Notes: generated from the letters alone by a model not told the origin. A DNA stretch of 64,000 nucleotides from Sycobia sp. Sy_11 (GCA_018907035.1 JACCIC010000049.1:2870001-2934000), one strand, 5' to 3'; shown: positions 1-11,838, counted from the stretch's first letter. Program-made: numbers and translations.

Positions 1-2017
1 TTTTAGCATCAAGGATATGAACAATAATTTGTTGATATAAAATTTGTAGAAGTTCAGGCGAGAAATTGGTATTGATTAAAGCTTCTTTTTCTCGATCGCT
101 TTACACGCTTAATAATCACATTTTTTTTATTTTTATGCTGTGGCGAATGTTACAATATAAAATGAACTTCTTAAAGTCCATTACTTTTCTATTCACAAGA
201 TGTATTATTAATTTTGTCGCAAATAATACATTCTGTTAAAAATATTATATATTTGTGAAGTCTTAATCGGTTTTATATACTAGCCAAGATAATTTTTTGA
301 CACTTACAGAAGTGGCTGATCACCAGACATACAATATGTATGCGCTCTCCATAAATTAAAATTTCAATAAAATCTCTACTTTATATTAATTTAAAAAAGA
401 AATAAAATTATTTATATTGTTTATTTATAAATAATTAGAACAGTATCTATAATTAGCTTGAGATAATTGAAACAGGTATAAGAAGCAAAAAATAGTATTT
501 TTGAAGGTGTTTCTTATAAAATTTTTTTTATATTTTAAGCAGTAAAAATTATGTTGAAACATAAATATGTGTAAACTCGAAGTATTTGACTTATTTATAA
601 AACTGTACATAAGTACATCGTTGTATTGATATCTAAATATACATCGTTGTATATTAAAAAATCATAATGTTGATGAAAACACAAGAATAACGATCAAAGA
701 GAGTATCTTGAATAATATTCACAGTTAGTTTCTGAATAATCCAAACTTTTATACTCTTTAAATTTGAATTTTTTACTTAAAATTTAGAATTAAGAGAATT
801 TGAGAAGAAATTAAATTCATTGTTTGTTTGAACTTCTATTCCCTTTCTTAATGGTTAAAATATTTTTATGTATTGTTTGTTATAGTTAAAATAATGAAAT
901 GATCAAAGCCATGTTGATTTATAAAAATCCTTCTGCAATAACTATTTATAATATACAATAACCATATTATTATAGTGATAATGACATGAAATTAATACGT
1001 GTATAATAATTTTCTTTATAATACTTAACATATCTCACGTTATTTTGCATTACGCGCGCGATGAATTGTCGAACTGTCAGCTCGTTTGTGCGGCAGACAT
1101 TGTACTTCCGGCAACATACGGCATGACCACTTTTGTAATTAAACGTCTCCTCAAAATTACCATTGACACTTAACATTTAAGCTATCGTTAGAATGTTTAG
1201 GAAATATTCACAATACACGGTTCGTTTATGAAAAAGATCTTCCTTTTTTGAGAGAGTACTGATAAAATAAATTTCATTTCTGGACGCTCTTTCATAAAAA
1301 TTAATACCAAATCAGGTTAAAGTTTTGATATTCAAAAGCATCATTCTCAAAACAGACTTTATTATTCGTTGGTAATGCTTTCTTTTTCTTTATTCTAGAA
1401 AGAACATAATATGTACTGATTAAATATCTACTATTTTTTTAATTTATTCTGAAACGTTACATCAATATATTTGTTAGTAGTGACTGCAGTTACATTAGCA
1501 TTGTATATATATCTATATACTATTTGATTAAATACGTTTTCTATTAAATGAAAAAGTATATTTTTATAATATAATAAAAGCTGTTGATTATAATTGCTTA
1601 TAATTGATATCTTTTTATTCTTAAGAAAATGTTACTTTTGCGTATAAGTGTTCAAATTATTTATTATCATTAAATTATTGTTAACAATTTATTGTGTTAA
1701 TTGAAAGTTTCTTTAGAATTTCTAAGCGCAAAGCGGGTGACAAACAAAAACTTAAAAATTTTAAATAAAAAAAAGAAAAAGTTTAAAGGTCTTGAGGCCA
1801 GATGTAAAACGAGAAATTTTCATTTGTCATTCGCGGAGTCTATAGAGGGAGAGATTAATCGACTATGGGAAGTAACATCGATTGAAAACAGACATGCGCT
1901 CAGTTTTAAAACTTTTATAGAGCACAAGCCACATTTCTTAACCTCAAAATAAATTGCTGAAACAAATTGCAATCAACTATCTGAAATTTTTTTTTAACCT
2001 CATCTATCCAGGACAAA
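1..2017. other. AT-rich non-coding stretch
   Basis: Very AT-rich sequence with short A/T homopolymers and no microsatellite longer than about 12 bp. The longest open frame (1701-1952, plus) is lysine-rich, opens on a TTG codon and resembles no family I know. I see no gene, RNA or mobile element here. Confidence 0.8.
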
Positions 2018-2430
2018 TCATTGCACCCCGGGCGACGAATATGGCAAGGTTGAAATTAAACGAAGTGAATAATAAAACTTAAAAGGCAACGTGCCACGAG
2101 TATTGGGAAAAAATAAGAGCGTTCTCAGTTCAAACGATCCAAGAAAACGTTTAAGTCCATCTACAAAGATGCTGAAGATTAAGGAATGACCCGCAGTTCC
2201 GGGGGAAGCTTCTGCCGACGATCCTGCAGAGATTTTCCGGAACGACAGAAGGAAGAAAGCTGTTCCCAACAACGAGGAAGATGAAAATCAACGAAATGCT
2301 CGAGAGGGAGTGAATCGTTGCGACTCAAAGGGCGAATCGTGCCGAAAGTTTTAGCTACAGCTAACGACGAGTTAAAAAAAAAAGATACATCGAGAGGAGC
2401 AGCACCTCGGATGAACAAGAACATTCAGAC
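2018..2430. other. Moderately GC, unassigned block
   Basis: Less AT-biased than its flanks. Two overlapping open frames of 80-84 codons lie on the minus strand, but neither has a recognisable domain. On the plus strand the reading is interrupted by stops. It may be a decayed mobile-element segment, but nothing in it identifies a family. Confidence 0.3.
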
Positions 2431-2689
2431 AGATATATAGGCTATACTGTCCTACTCAAAAGTTTGTGAAATTGTGAAATCTAGGTTTTAGAACTTATTA
2501 TCAAATTAAATCTCAAAAAACCTATTGAAATGAATAAAAGGAAAATATTATTTATTGTTAAAATAGTTTTTATAATGTAAAAAGTTATATAATTGTTTAA
2601 CTGAAAACGTTAAATTCATTACTTTAGTGTCACTAACTTTTGAGAGTGAATACTGCTGGCTTTTATCTGTAGAAAAATAAGAAAGCATG

Positions 2690-3300
2690 CACTAATGGTA
2701 TAGGAAAAATTTTATATCCTATAAACATTGAACGTGGCAGCACGGCGATGTACAAGTTATTTTTCTGCAGTTCGCTACAATGCAACGCTAGCCCTCTGTC
2801 CGGATACCGGGCAGCCCTTTACATTGCTCAATGGAGGGGATATAAAGTGTCCACTCCATTAGTAAGGTTGCTAGGCCCACAAGCGTCCTAGAACGGCCAA
2901 CGGGGGAAACTTACATACTTCGGTCTGGATTTATATCAGAATTCCGTACAGAATCTTGTAGCCGCTATGAGAACCAAATCCCGGCAAATGCCCCTCCACC
3001 GAAACACTTTAATACCCTGAGAAAAGGAGCTATTGCTGGCTGGGAGGAATATCATACGATTGATACCCAGAGATGGTGGACGTGTCTCACGTCTGCTCAA
3101 AACGCAGTTTCAAGGAGCATATGTATATATATGTTGGTCAAAATCGAGGCGCTGTCGTAAGCGGCCCGTGCTAAGTGGCGATTCGAACCCGCCTAAATGC
3201 CTAACGACTACAATGGCCTTCCCCCGCGTTGAGGATCCTTGGAGGCATTCCTGACTCGTACCTGGGGCCCGTGGTTGTGCGAGAGTTTTAGCTCAAAATA
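2690..3300. repeat. Possible retroposon remnant with a B-box-like motif
   Basis: A compositionally distinct, GC-balanced block sits in AT-rich DNA. Read on the minus strand, 3178-3194 contains GGGTTCGAAT flanked by complementary GGCG and CGCC, which resembles a tRNA T-arm or Pol III B box. The canonical 7-nt loop register does not give a paired 5-bp stem, so it is not a tRNA gene. A SINE or the untranslated end of a LINE would look like this. The family is not recognised and the boundaries are approximate. Confidence 0.3.
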
Positions 3301-3907
3301 CACTCTGCAAACATATATAAAGAATTTACTAATCTTGTTGACTTGGTAGATCGCTTAAGACATTGGACATTGCAATAATCTTCAGTGGTCTTGGCTACTA
3401 TATTAGCTCGTAGCGCGGCCTCGCGGCTGACGTTACAATTACGCTTTAAGCGCTCGTCTATGAATATAGCCTAACATAATCCTCGACTATGGATCAGGCA
3501 TAATTCGATAATGTAAAATCGAGAAAACTCGGTGGTGGTGTGGCAAAAATGGCGCCACAGGCGAAAGAATAATTTACAATTTTCCGATGATCTTTAAAAT
3601 TGCCAGAACAAATTTCTGTATTTTTCAATATGAGATTTTCCAAAATTTCATCATTTTTCAATTTTGAATTAATAAGTATTGCGAGTCTATACTTAGTAAG
3701 AAACAATGTTTTAAATTTAATAAATTTAGAAATAGTTAGACATTGTACAACTTTACAAAGAATTATTAAGAACAATTTCTCGGTTTTATATTGCATTAAC
3801 GTGTGCGTTATATATAATATAAACCCATGTCTATAATTCGATACGTTCACAAGCAAGTAAAATAAGTGTATTTAACAATAAGCTAAAACAACTCTGATAA
3901 ATCGCGT

Positions 3908-3945
3908 GGGGGCTCGTAAGCATGCCTTTGTAGATACGAGCGCCC
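3908..3945. repeat. Short imperfect hairpin
   Basis: GGGGGCTCGTA (3908-3918) and TACGAGCGCCC (3935-3945) form an 11-position stem with one mismatch around a 16-nt loop. It is isolated in AT-rich DNA and no function is apparent. Confidence 0.5.
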
Positions 3946-5118
3946 AAGCTTGATTGCAGATAGAAAACTAAGGCTTTCAGGCCAGTCCTTATCCATAGTA
4001 CTAGGACTTGCTTTTGACAATTCTTTGTATAATTTTTCTATCTAATGAGAAAATTTTGTAAGTTTTTCTTATTTAAAATTTTTGTTCATGCTTTAATTAC
4101 ATGAAGTAGATTATATGATGAAACGTGTAAAAAGAATGAATAAATAAACTAAAATAGTTTTTTCTTAATTATTGCGCAATCTTCCAATAATAGTTGTTTG
4201 AACTAACATTTAAAATGTTTATATATGGTAATATAAATTTTAAAATGTTAGAAAGGCATCAAACTATATATAATTAATTAATGCTTAATAAATTGTGTTA
4301 AATATTCCTTCATAAAAAGTATATCTCCAATTATAAATGTATACAGAGTGATCCGAATGTTGGTAGTTATAGAGGAATCAATTATAAAAATAAATCAAAG
4401 ATTAAGTTTATTTCAGGTTTTGATCTACATTTTAAGTAGTCAAATTTGTCAAGTAGAAAATATTGTACTATTTGTAATCAAATTCATTAGCATTATAGTT
4501 CAATTTAGAAATATATAGAAAGAAAAAAACTAGTGAACTTTAAATAAATGAAAGAATAATTCTACGTCACAGTACAAATAATATTCCAAAATGATTGTAT
4601 TATTAGGATACTATTGGAAGGCAGATCGCTTCACCTACCGCTTGAAAAAGTAGTTCAAGCAGTTGTGGGACGACCTGTACCCCTTCAAAAATAGGTTCGC
4701 TTAGAAACTATAAGCATAGCTAAGCATCACCAAAGCCTCATATTTTCCTTACTCATTAGTTTAAGGCACGAATTCCGCTCGCCTCTGCCGGCCTCTTATC
4801 CCCCGAACTGCGCTTGTTTCCCTACGTTACACGGTAATTGATCCAGCCGCCACCTATCGGACACCGCGATAAATGAAAGTGGCGGTAAAATCAAATGTAC
4901 GGCAAGATAGATAATTGTATCCTGCAATCGAGCGTTTTTCGTATAAATTTAATAAAATGTAATTTTCTTGATGAATTATTAATTTATTAATAATTAGAAT
5001 AGAAGATTATTACGTAGAAAGCGTAGCGCTTTTTGGTACAAAATAAGTAATATGTTTAAATTTACATCCATTCAATATATATTAACAAAAATCCTTGTTT
5101 GTATAATAAAATATTCAA

Positions 5119-5134
5119 ATATATATATATATAT
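5119..5134. repeat. (TA)n, short
   Basis: About 16 bp of alternating A/T, followed by an imperfect ATAC/ATAT extension to about 5148. Confidence 0.9.
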
Positions 5135-5560
5135 ACATACATATATTTATTTATTTATAAATATTGTATGTATATTATAAAACAAATATTACAAAGAATC
5201 TTCTCGAAATTTTTTTTTTCAAATATTGATTTTATATGACTAAAAAAAGCGATACGCTTATAAGTAAAATATTTCGAGAAAATTTGCTAATTTACATATT
5301 TACTTTTAATAATTTAAAAACAGATGCAGCGTTATTTTTGATTTCAGTTATAATCAAGAAATCTTCTCGGTAAGCAAAAAATTCGAATTTCCAGTCGTAA
5401 AAAGTCTGAGTAAACTAAAGGGTCGAAATGTGACTTCTTGGCGATTTTCCCCACAGAGCCCTCCGCGCCAAGAAGAAAATGGGAAAAAGTCTCGTTATAT
5501 TTATTGCGAGCGACTGCAAAAAGGATAAACAGTGTCGACGACGAGAACGCTGTGTAAGAT

Positions 5561-5584
5561 AGAGAGAGAGAGAGAGAGAGAGAG
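5561..5584. repeat. (GA)12 microsatellite
   Basis: An uninterrupted AG run preceding a CpG-rich segment that continues to about 5.78 kb. GA runs can bind GAGA-type factors in insects, but nothing else here indicates a promoter. Confidence 0.95.
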
Positions 5585-5789
5585 CGTCTCCATCGCGTTG
5601 CAGCGCGAGAGAGCGAGCGAGCGAGTGACGCTGTTGTAATGTAATTATTGCGTAAGCCTCCCAGCGGAGTACAATGCAGTCGCGCGTGGGGGCGTAGAGC
5701 GCACCAGGACCCACCGTGCGCGCGACTTCGGAATTAAAAGCCGTCGAGCGATATGCGCGTCTCGCTGGTCCCCTTCCCCTCCCCGGCGA

Positions 5790-5792
<3 letters not shown>

Positions 5793-5833
<41 letters not shown>
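5793..5833. repeat. (TA)n, 41 bp
   Basis: Pure alternating TA with CpG-rich DNA on both sides. It pairs with the tract at 5995-6044 to bracket a 161-bp GC-rich island. Confidence 0.98.
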
Positions 5834-5835
<2 letters not shown>

Positions 5836-5991
5836 CGGAGCGCGCGCGAGCTCTCCCGCGCCGCCCCACGCCGGCTTTTGCGCGCCCTTTCATTTATTCT
5901 ATCTCCCGCGGGTGGAGCAGCGCTTCCCTCGCACGCGCGCGCGTTAGTTTCCTTCGCGTCCTTCTTGCGCTCCCTCGTTTTTCCCCCTCGA

Positions 5992-5994
<3 letters not shown>
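5834..5994. other. CpG-rich island between two (TA)n tracts
   Basis: This segment is strikingly GC- and CpG-rich, with several CGCG runs and pyrimidine-rich stretches on the plus strand. It is bounded on each side by a (TA)n tract of over 40 bp. It contains no coding signature. Confidence 0.7.

Positions 5995-6044
<50 letters not shown>
5995..6044. repeat. (TA)n, 50 bp
   Basis: Pure alternating AT, with its GC-rich neighbour to the left and ordinary AT-rich DNA to the right. Confidence 0.98.
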
Positions 6045-6046
<2 letters not shown>

Positions 6047-6388
6047 CGAGCGCGAAAATATGGGTGAAAAATCATTACTTTCTAAAATCGATGGGGATGC
6101 GAGGGGCTCTTTCTCATGTCTTTTTTTTACCTTATTTATTATGATTTAATCTGTTCTAAAAAAATTGTCACACGATATTTTTCTAATAAATACAATTTAG
6201 AATTGAAAATTTTAATGATCAAATTGCTCTATTTGATTTTGTCCAGTTTTTACATTGTATATTGCCAATTTGTACATTAATTACTAAGAATTCGACAACT
6301 GTTGGAAATTCATTGAATAATACATATTAATAATATGTGTAAAATTTTTATTTGCATACTGATGATATAAATTAATGATTTTCAGCAA

Positions 6389-6390
<2 letters not shown>

Positions 6391-6444
<54 letters not shown>
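6391..6444. repeat. (TA)n, 54 bp
   Basis: A pure tract embedded in AT-rich DNA, one of the longest in the window. Confidence 0.98.
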
Positions 6445-6447
<3 letters not shown>

Positions 6448-7525
6448 TGAAGATTCTGAAGAAGATTACATATTAATGTGTTTTAGTAATTATTACACAA
6501 ATATAAAATTTTTCGCTTAATTCATAAATTAAATATAAGATAAACATAGCTTTCATGAAAATATTTTCCATAATGTTAACTAATAATAATAATTATAGCT
6601 AAGACAGAGCCGTTGTCTTAACTAATCAGTGCGGGAATTCTATCCAGAAATTAAATTTCGTAGGATAAAAACAATTCTATGGACACTTACGATTTGAAAA
6701 AATTGCAAATTTGAAAATAATTATAATATTGTCGTACATATACTTTTTTTAAACTTTTCATTATCTTAAGAATTAAAAAACTTAATAAAATTCACTGCAG
6801 ACATTATTACGTAAAATCTATAAATATCTTTTTATTTTCAAGTTCCTTTATAAATTTTTTCAATTATCAGATCTCCTTTTTGTACGACTCATATTCCGCT
6901 TTTGGATTTTCTATCTGCTTCTCGACTAGTAATTTTCAATATATATACAGATACCAAAATGGATTCTACTAGCAAGAGTAGACCTTTAGAATATCTAGAG
7001 CAAAAAATACGCTTCGGAAAATTAAAAAGAGAACTGATATCATTTACGAATAAGAAATCTCGATGTGAAAAATTCTGTCCAAGTTTTGGATCGCATTTTT
7101 ATTTAGCTGCAGGACCTTTTCGATAGCCGGGGCCGTGGCATGCCACCGAAAAACCCGCTACGATAGATTAAACGTCGATAACCGTGATGATAAATTAACG
7201 GAAGTATATTTATGGAAGTACGCATTATGGAAGAAATACTCAGTACGTTATCGCGTCGGTATATTTTATCGATTTATCGATCGTATCTTCGGGGCGGATC
7301 GTCTGCTGTGTAATAGAAAACAAAAATTAGTCTTTAATCCATATGGACCGATTACGAACTATCCTAACCGCCCCTCCCTTTGCGCGTAATACATTATACT
7401 TTATATGCATAACGATCTATCCCCCAATTTGGCGGGGTGGGTTTTCCCAGTTTTTCCGGCTGCTTCTTCAAAAGGCCGCGGAACGCTGGAATATCTATAT
7501 GTGTACATAATATATGATAACTGAA
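6445..7525. other. Non-coding stretch
   Basis: AT-rich to about 6.9 kb, then more balanced to 7.5 kb. Two short plus-strand frames (6902-7126 and 7135-7389) follow one another in the same balanced piece, but no domain is recognisable and I do not call exons. Confidence 0.6.
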
Positions 7526-7536
7526 GGGGGGGGGGG
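7526..7536 (+). repeat. G11 homopolymer
   Basis: Eleven consecutive G, one of many long G/C runs in this AT-rich window. Confidence 0.97.
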
Positions 7537-7673
7537 TTAATACGGCGATAATCTACCTAAAGATCGCGTAGAGAAGGGCAGTCACTATAAACATATTGTA
7601 AAAGCTTTTAATTATCTTGCAGTAAAATAGTTTCCTTCTCTCGTTGTTTAGCAGCTATATAATCGTAAAAATT

Positions 7674-7938
7674 AAAAGATATTTTCATTGGTCTCACAGT
7701 CCAATTAAATCAATCGAAAATAATACGTAATAATTTCATTATATATTTATATTAATATGACAGTTAGACTGTCCTTATTTACAGTCACCCCCATAGACTA
7801 ATCTAAAAATACAAATAATAGCTGAAAAAAGTTTTTGTTAGTAAAGTGCAATCTGATTGTCCCCACCACTCGTACCTAATTGAAAACGTAGAACAACGTT
7901 TCGAGCTCGCACCGGCTCCTCATCAGTCCCTGATTCAG
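7674..7938 (-). mobile_element. Inverted-repeat family A, truncated copy (7.8 kb)
   Basis: Matches the 15.25 and 42.34 kb copies in reverse orientation. It has a terminal motif like ATTTTTATCGGTCTTACAGT at 7684-7702, a subterminal palindrome GACAGT-TAG-ACTGTC at 7759-7773, and the shared segment with CCCCCAT and AATCTAAAA. Near 7835-7865 it shares GTTAGTAAAG and a CCACCAC motif with the 15.5 kb copy. The expected second terminal repeat is missing beyond about 7938, so the copy is truncated. Family membership comes from alignment by eye and the ends are approximate. Confidence 0.65.
7874..7938 (-). ncRNA. Hammerhead-ribozyme-like motif
   Basis: On the minus strand the two conserved hammerhead core strings occur in the right order: CTGATGA (7920-7926) and GAAAC (7898-7902). 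Stem II can form as GAGC/GCTC with one bulged G. Stem III can form as ACGT/ACGT (7886-7889 on the far side) around a 6-nt loop. The cleavage-site base would be T (complement of 7885), which is allowed. Stem I has a short UUC/GGA pairing, then an internal loop and a second helix involving CTGAAT and AATTAG. This arrangement is type I, as in Penelope-like element ribozymes. Activity is not shown and stem II is weak. Confidence 0.45.
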
Positions 7939-8579
7939 TATTTATTATATTTATATTTTGGCTTCCTTAACAAAATGATATATTCGTTTGAGAAACGTTT
8001 TTGTAAAATCTATTTTTAATTATTACAAAAAATTACTTTCTTTCTATTTGCGAATAAACTTAAATATGCTAAACGCTGAAAATGTTTATGTTATTTTATA
8101 ATAAATTTTAATATTGTCAATAAAAATGAGAAAAAAATCCATTTAATTTTTCCAATATTTACGATAGCTGTAGAAACAAGTCGTCATTGTAAGCAACGTA
8201 AAGAAAATAAAAACTCCAATGAAAGCCTTAGAACACGTTTGATTGTCACAATGTCGCCGAACTTTATATGACCGATGTTCTATACTCATTTATTGTTTAT
8301 CGTTCCAAAACAAAAACTTAAACCCGTCCTCGACTATTCGCGTCCTTGTCTTATCTCCCTGCTATCCTCCCCCGCATACTCGTCATACTCAAAAAGCCAA
8401 GCTGTTTGCTGCCGCGCAAGAGAGAAAACGCAAATACGCGCCTATATACGAAGTGGGCGGAGAAAAAAATGTAACGCAAACGAGAAAAGGGAGCTCAGGA
8501 TCAAGCGGGAGGGGTGAGGGGAAAGTGGAGCCTTTTTGGATGCTCCGCGAAAAAAATGATATATATAGTATGGAGAAAT

Positions 8580-8580
<1 letters not shown>
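7939..8580. other. Non-coding stretch
   Basis: AT-rich until about 8.3 kb, then purine-rich and more GC. The overlapping 80-112 codon frames here are low-complexity and show no domain. Confidence 0.6.

Positions 8581-8611
<31 letters not shown>
8581..8611. repeat. (GA)n microsatellite
   Basis: GA repeat with one AAA interruption at its left end, starting a GC-rich patch. Confidence 0.95.
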
Positions 8612-8767
8612 TGAGAAAGCTCGCCTCATCGAGGATGGTGGGCGAACGAAACACGCGTGCCCCCTTCCTCCCCCATCGCCCCATCGCCTCGCTTTCTTTC
8701 TCTCCGCACTAATGCACACATATACATGCACATATCGAGGGGAAGATGAGCGAGGTGAATATATACA

Positions 8768-8769
<2 letters not shown>

Positions 8770-8819
<50 letters not shown>
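8770..8819. repeat. (TA)n, 50 bp
   Basis: A pure tract with GC-rich DNA on both sides. Confidence 0.98.
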
Positions 8820-8820
<1 letters not shown>

Positions 8821-9095
8821 GGTTGAAAGCACTCGAGGGTGCCTGTCCCGGTCCATATAGCCGCGTATATGTATATATAGGAAAGCGAGGGATATCGATT
8901 ATATACCGGCGACGAGCGCGGCCCTATCCTAAAAGCCCTCGCGCGCGCCCGCGCGGGATGAGGGACGCACGCGCCCTCGTTCGCTCGTCCTGGCGCCCGC
9001 GCGCCACCACCGCGATATGGACCGAGAAAAGGAGCTCTGCGCGTATATATAGTTATGTATATACTTCGTCCTCCCTTTGTCTCTTTACCTCCTCA

Positions 9096-9132
<37 letters not shown>

Positions 9133-9420
9133 CGCTCGCGCGCGCGCGCGCACACACACACTCTCTCTCCCTCCCTTGCTCTATCACGCTGCTCAACTGG
9201 ATCGATAGCCCAGTACGTCACGTTTCTTTGCCATTGCCCCGTATATACGCGTATGTGCGGGAATCTGTATAGAACGGAAGCGCGCCGGACTCTAGAAGAA
9301 GGAGCTGAGTTCGCGCGGATGAAATTTTTAATGCCGCACTCGCGTCGGTCGATGCGCCCACGGCTCCTTCGGCCTCGCATCTGTCTGCGCATATAAACAG
9401 ACGAGGTCGTGCTTACCCGT
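8820..9420. other. CpG-rich patch with compound microsatellite
   Basis: GC- and CpG-dense DNA (many CGCG) interrupted by short ATATA pieces. Several open frames on both strands cross it but are dominated by low-complexity SL/RE/YIY residues. It could be a regulatory patch in a genome that keeps CpG. No core promoter set can be assigned. Confidence 0.5.
9099..9169. repeat. Compound (CT)n(CG)n(CA)n(CT)n repeat
   Basis: A run of CT units passes into CTCG, then about ten CG units, then CA units and back to CT, all without unique sequence between them. The CG/CA part is alternating purine-pyrimidine DNA. Confidence 0.95.
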
Positions 9421-11184
9421 TTACTCTTATCTGCGATTCTTTAAAATATTATTTTTTAAATCGATTTTATTGAATTTATTTTATACTTAGGATACGGTGA
9501 ATATATATACACATAAATAGACGATCGAACACGTGCTCTGCTTACACTGCAAAACTACTCGAAAATGTCCGTTAATTCCGTGTCACTTTCCAATTACCTG
9601 TTATCGGTGTGGCTATTTTATTTTCTCGAATTTAAACTATTCAACGATAATTGTTGCTGAAAATCTACTCCCGATTACCGGTGATGAAAACAATTAGTTT
9701 GAAATCAGAAAAGAGCTGTGGTAACAAATTCAAGACCACCTCGATTGTTAACTCGGCGTTACTTTACGATCTTCGACGCGCTGTGAATCGATTTTTCGAG
9801 GTTATCGGGCCCAAAAATTGATCGTTTCCGAGACAAGGCCCATGTTTCCCTCAAAATGGCAACTTTTCGAGAAAATTCAAGAAATCTCGGTGTATAATCC
9901 AGTCACATCGATAAATAATTACATTTTCAAAGATTTTCTGTATTTTGCATACTTTTCGTAACGTCGAGATGAAATACCAGCGAGGCCTCCCTATGCGGTA
10001 CGTGCCCCCCGTGATCGTGTATATTTCAAAGCTTATTTCTGCTGCGCCAATGAAGGTCAATAAAAGTTTACCATATGCAAAATCATTCGTTATGGAGCGA
10101 GCGATGATTCGGGGTACTATTTTTCTTTTATTTAAAAAGGAAGGAAGGTCCAATATTGTGAATGAACAAATAAAAACTAAACATTGTGGGTCATTTTGGG
10201 CCTTATCACGGGAACAGTTGATTTTTGGGCATGTTAACTTATAAAGAAAAATATAGAGCGACACAAAATTATCGAAGGTGCCTTTGCTACGAGAACGGAA
10301 TAAATTACATAATCCAATCTATTTATTAAATATTTCAGTTTCATGTATACAAGTTTTTTTTTCTTAATATTAACGATAAATTGATGTTTCACAGGTACTT
10401 GATATAGGCATTCAATGCAAAAAAATGGCAAATTTTGATTTTTCTCTCTTTCAATCCCCCCTCCTATCGCTACATACATTAAAATATTTACCACTCATAA
10501 AAAGCACTGGAATAAATACAGTGTTCGAATCAACATAAAAAGAAGCATGGGAGGGTTAGCGTTAAGCTAAAGTAATTTTGTGAAATTGAAAACCTTCCAA
10601 TTTCGAATCTAGATAAAAGCGAGAGAAAGAATAGAATTAAGAGAAAATAAAAAAGCATGATGTATTTTTTAGATTATTCGTAAATTTATTCGCTATTGGT
10701 TAGTAACATGTGATATATAATTTCACTGAAAACAATAGAAAGAGCATATATAGTTAAAACAATTTAACAAAGTTCTGGATAAATGAAGCGTCGATATTTT
10801 TTTTCTTTTTTGCAAAATCGATTCCGCATTAGCCGTCGTCGAGTGAGACTGATGTTGAATTACGTTTTTCTGTATAATATAATACAATGTAAATGTATAA
10901 ATTACGGTATGAAAGATAAAAATTATCGGGAGCGATTATACCCTCATTATTCTGACATATAGACAATTTTTATGTTTAGTAAAAATTATAATTACCGATA
11001 CTCGTTCCGTATAGTTGAATTATGTAGTTTTTACCGATTCTAATTTTGCGCTTAATTATAAAGTATTATTTTTATGCTGCGATATATCAGAAACATCTAG
11101 TAAAATATATGTGTAAAAATTATACATATAAGAAGTCTAAGGGAGGGGAGTTGATGAAAAATTTACGGTACGTTACACAATAGA
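9421..11184. other. Non-coding stretch
   Basis: GC-balanced to about 10.25 kb, then AT-rich. The longest frame is 137 codons on the minus strand (9851-10264), with a 99-codon frame opposite on the plus strand (9945-10244). Neither shows a domain, repeat or signal I recognise. It has no ratchet, tRNA or LINE signature. Confidence 0.6.
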
Positions 11185-11194
11185 GGGGGGGGGG
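11185..11194 (+). repeat. G10 homopolymer
   Basis: Ten G residues about 70 bp before a (TA)n tract. Confidence 0.96.
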
Positions 11195-11259
11195 CGATGA
11201 AATTGATTAATTTAAGGACGTTCATTTATATATATTAAAACGATAATAAATTTCTTTCC

Positions 11260-11264
<5 letters not shown>

Positions 11265-11312
<48 letters not shown>
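11265..11312. repeat. (TA)n, 48 bp
   Basis: A pure tract in AT-rich surroundings. Confidence 0.98.
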
Positions 11313-11315
<3 letters not shown>

Positions 11316-11826
11316 CAATTGTGTAAAACGCAATGGAGAACGAGTTATATGACAATATTCTTGGTATCCGTATTTCCAACACGAAATAATCGAACAAACA
11401 CAGAAAGAACACAAGATATTGATATATATACGTATTTATAGATATATAAAAATAAATTAATTGAACTACAATAATTAATTAAGAGATTTTTTTATTATGC
11501 CTCTTTACAGCTTGAAAGCCCGACAGAGAGTGGCACGTCGAGTTGTTTAAAATTATATTGTCACATAAGAGTTATAATTTTATTGTGGAGCACTGATGTC
11601 AGCAGAAGTATCTGTTTAACTCCTCCAGACGGTAGCAAGTCTCCGTAGAATAAAAGGTGATAATACGACGAATAGGCGGAAAAGAGCGTGGGAGTATTTG
11701 CGAGAGTTATATAACTCACGCGCCCCAAGATACGCTGACATATATAAATATGCGTATACTTCACGCGTATACTTCAGCATCCATAACGGCGCAGTTTTCC
11801 AAAGCTAACATTTTCATTACTTAGAA

Positions 11827-11838
11827 CCCCCCCCCCCC
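11827..11838 (+). repeat. C12 homopolymer
   Basis: Twelve consecutive C. Confidence 0.96.

Larger units (their letters stand above)
3301..5400. other. Non-coding stretch
   Basis: Mostly AT-rich, with short GC-balanced pieces near 3.4-3.5 kb and 4.6-4.9 kb. It has a 120-codon minus-strand frame (3494-3856) and an overlapping 78-codon plus-strand frame (3600-3836). Neither resembles a known protein. No gene is supported. Confidence 0.7.

Noticed and set aside
3178..3194. tRNA gene
   Set aside because: It has a B-box-like string only. No paired 5-bp T stem in the correct register, no D or anticodon arm and no acceptor stem could be built.
5415..6149. Several frames of 64-193 codons on both strands with long IYIYIY runs
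   Set aside because: The frames are held open by the (TA)n tracts at 5793-5833 and 5995-6044 and by stop-poor CpG-rich DNA. The same holds for frames at 8.5-9.3, 16.1-16.9, 18.6-19.3, 28.5-30.1, 35.7-36.5, 37.2-37.8, 42.7-43.1, 50.1-50.6, 51.7-52.4, 53.5-53.9 and 56.2 kb.
9851..10264. 137-codon minus-strand frame as a gene
   Set aside because: No domain, no codon pattern and an overlapping frame of similar length on the other strand.
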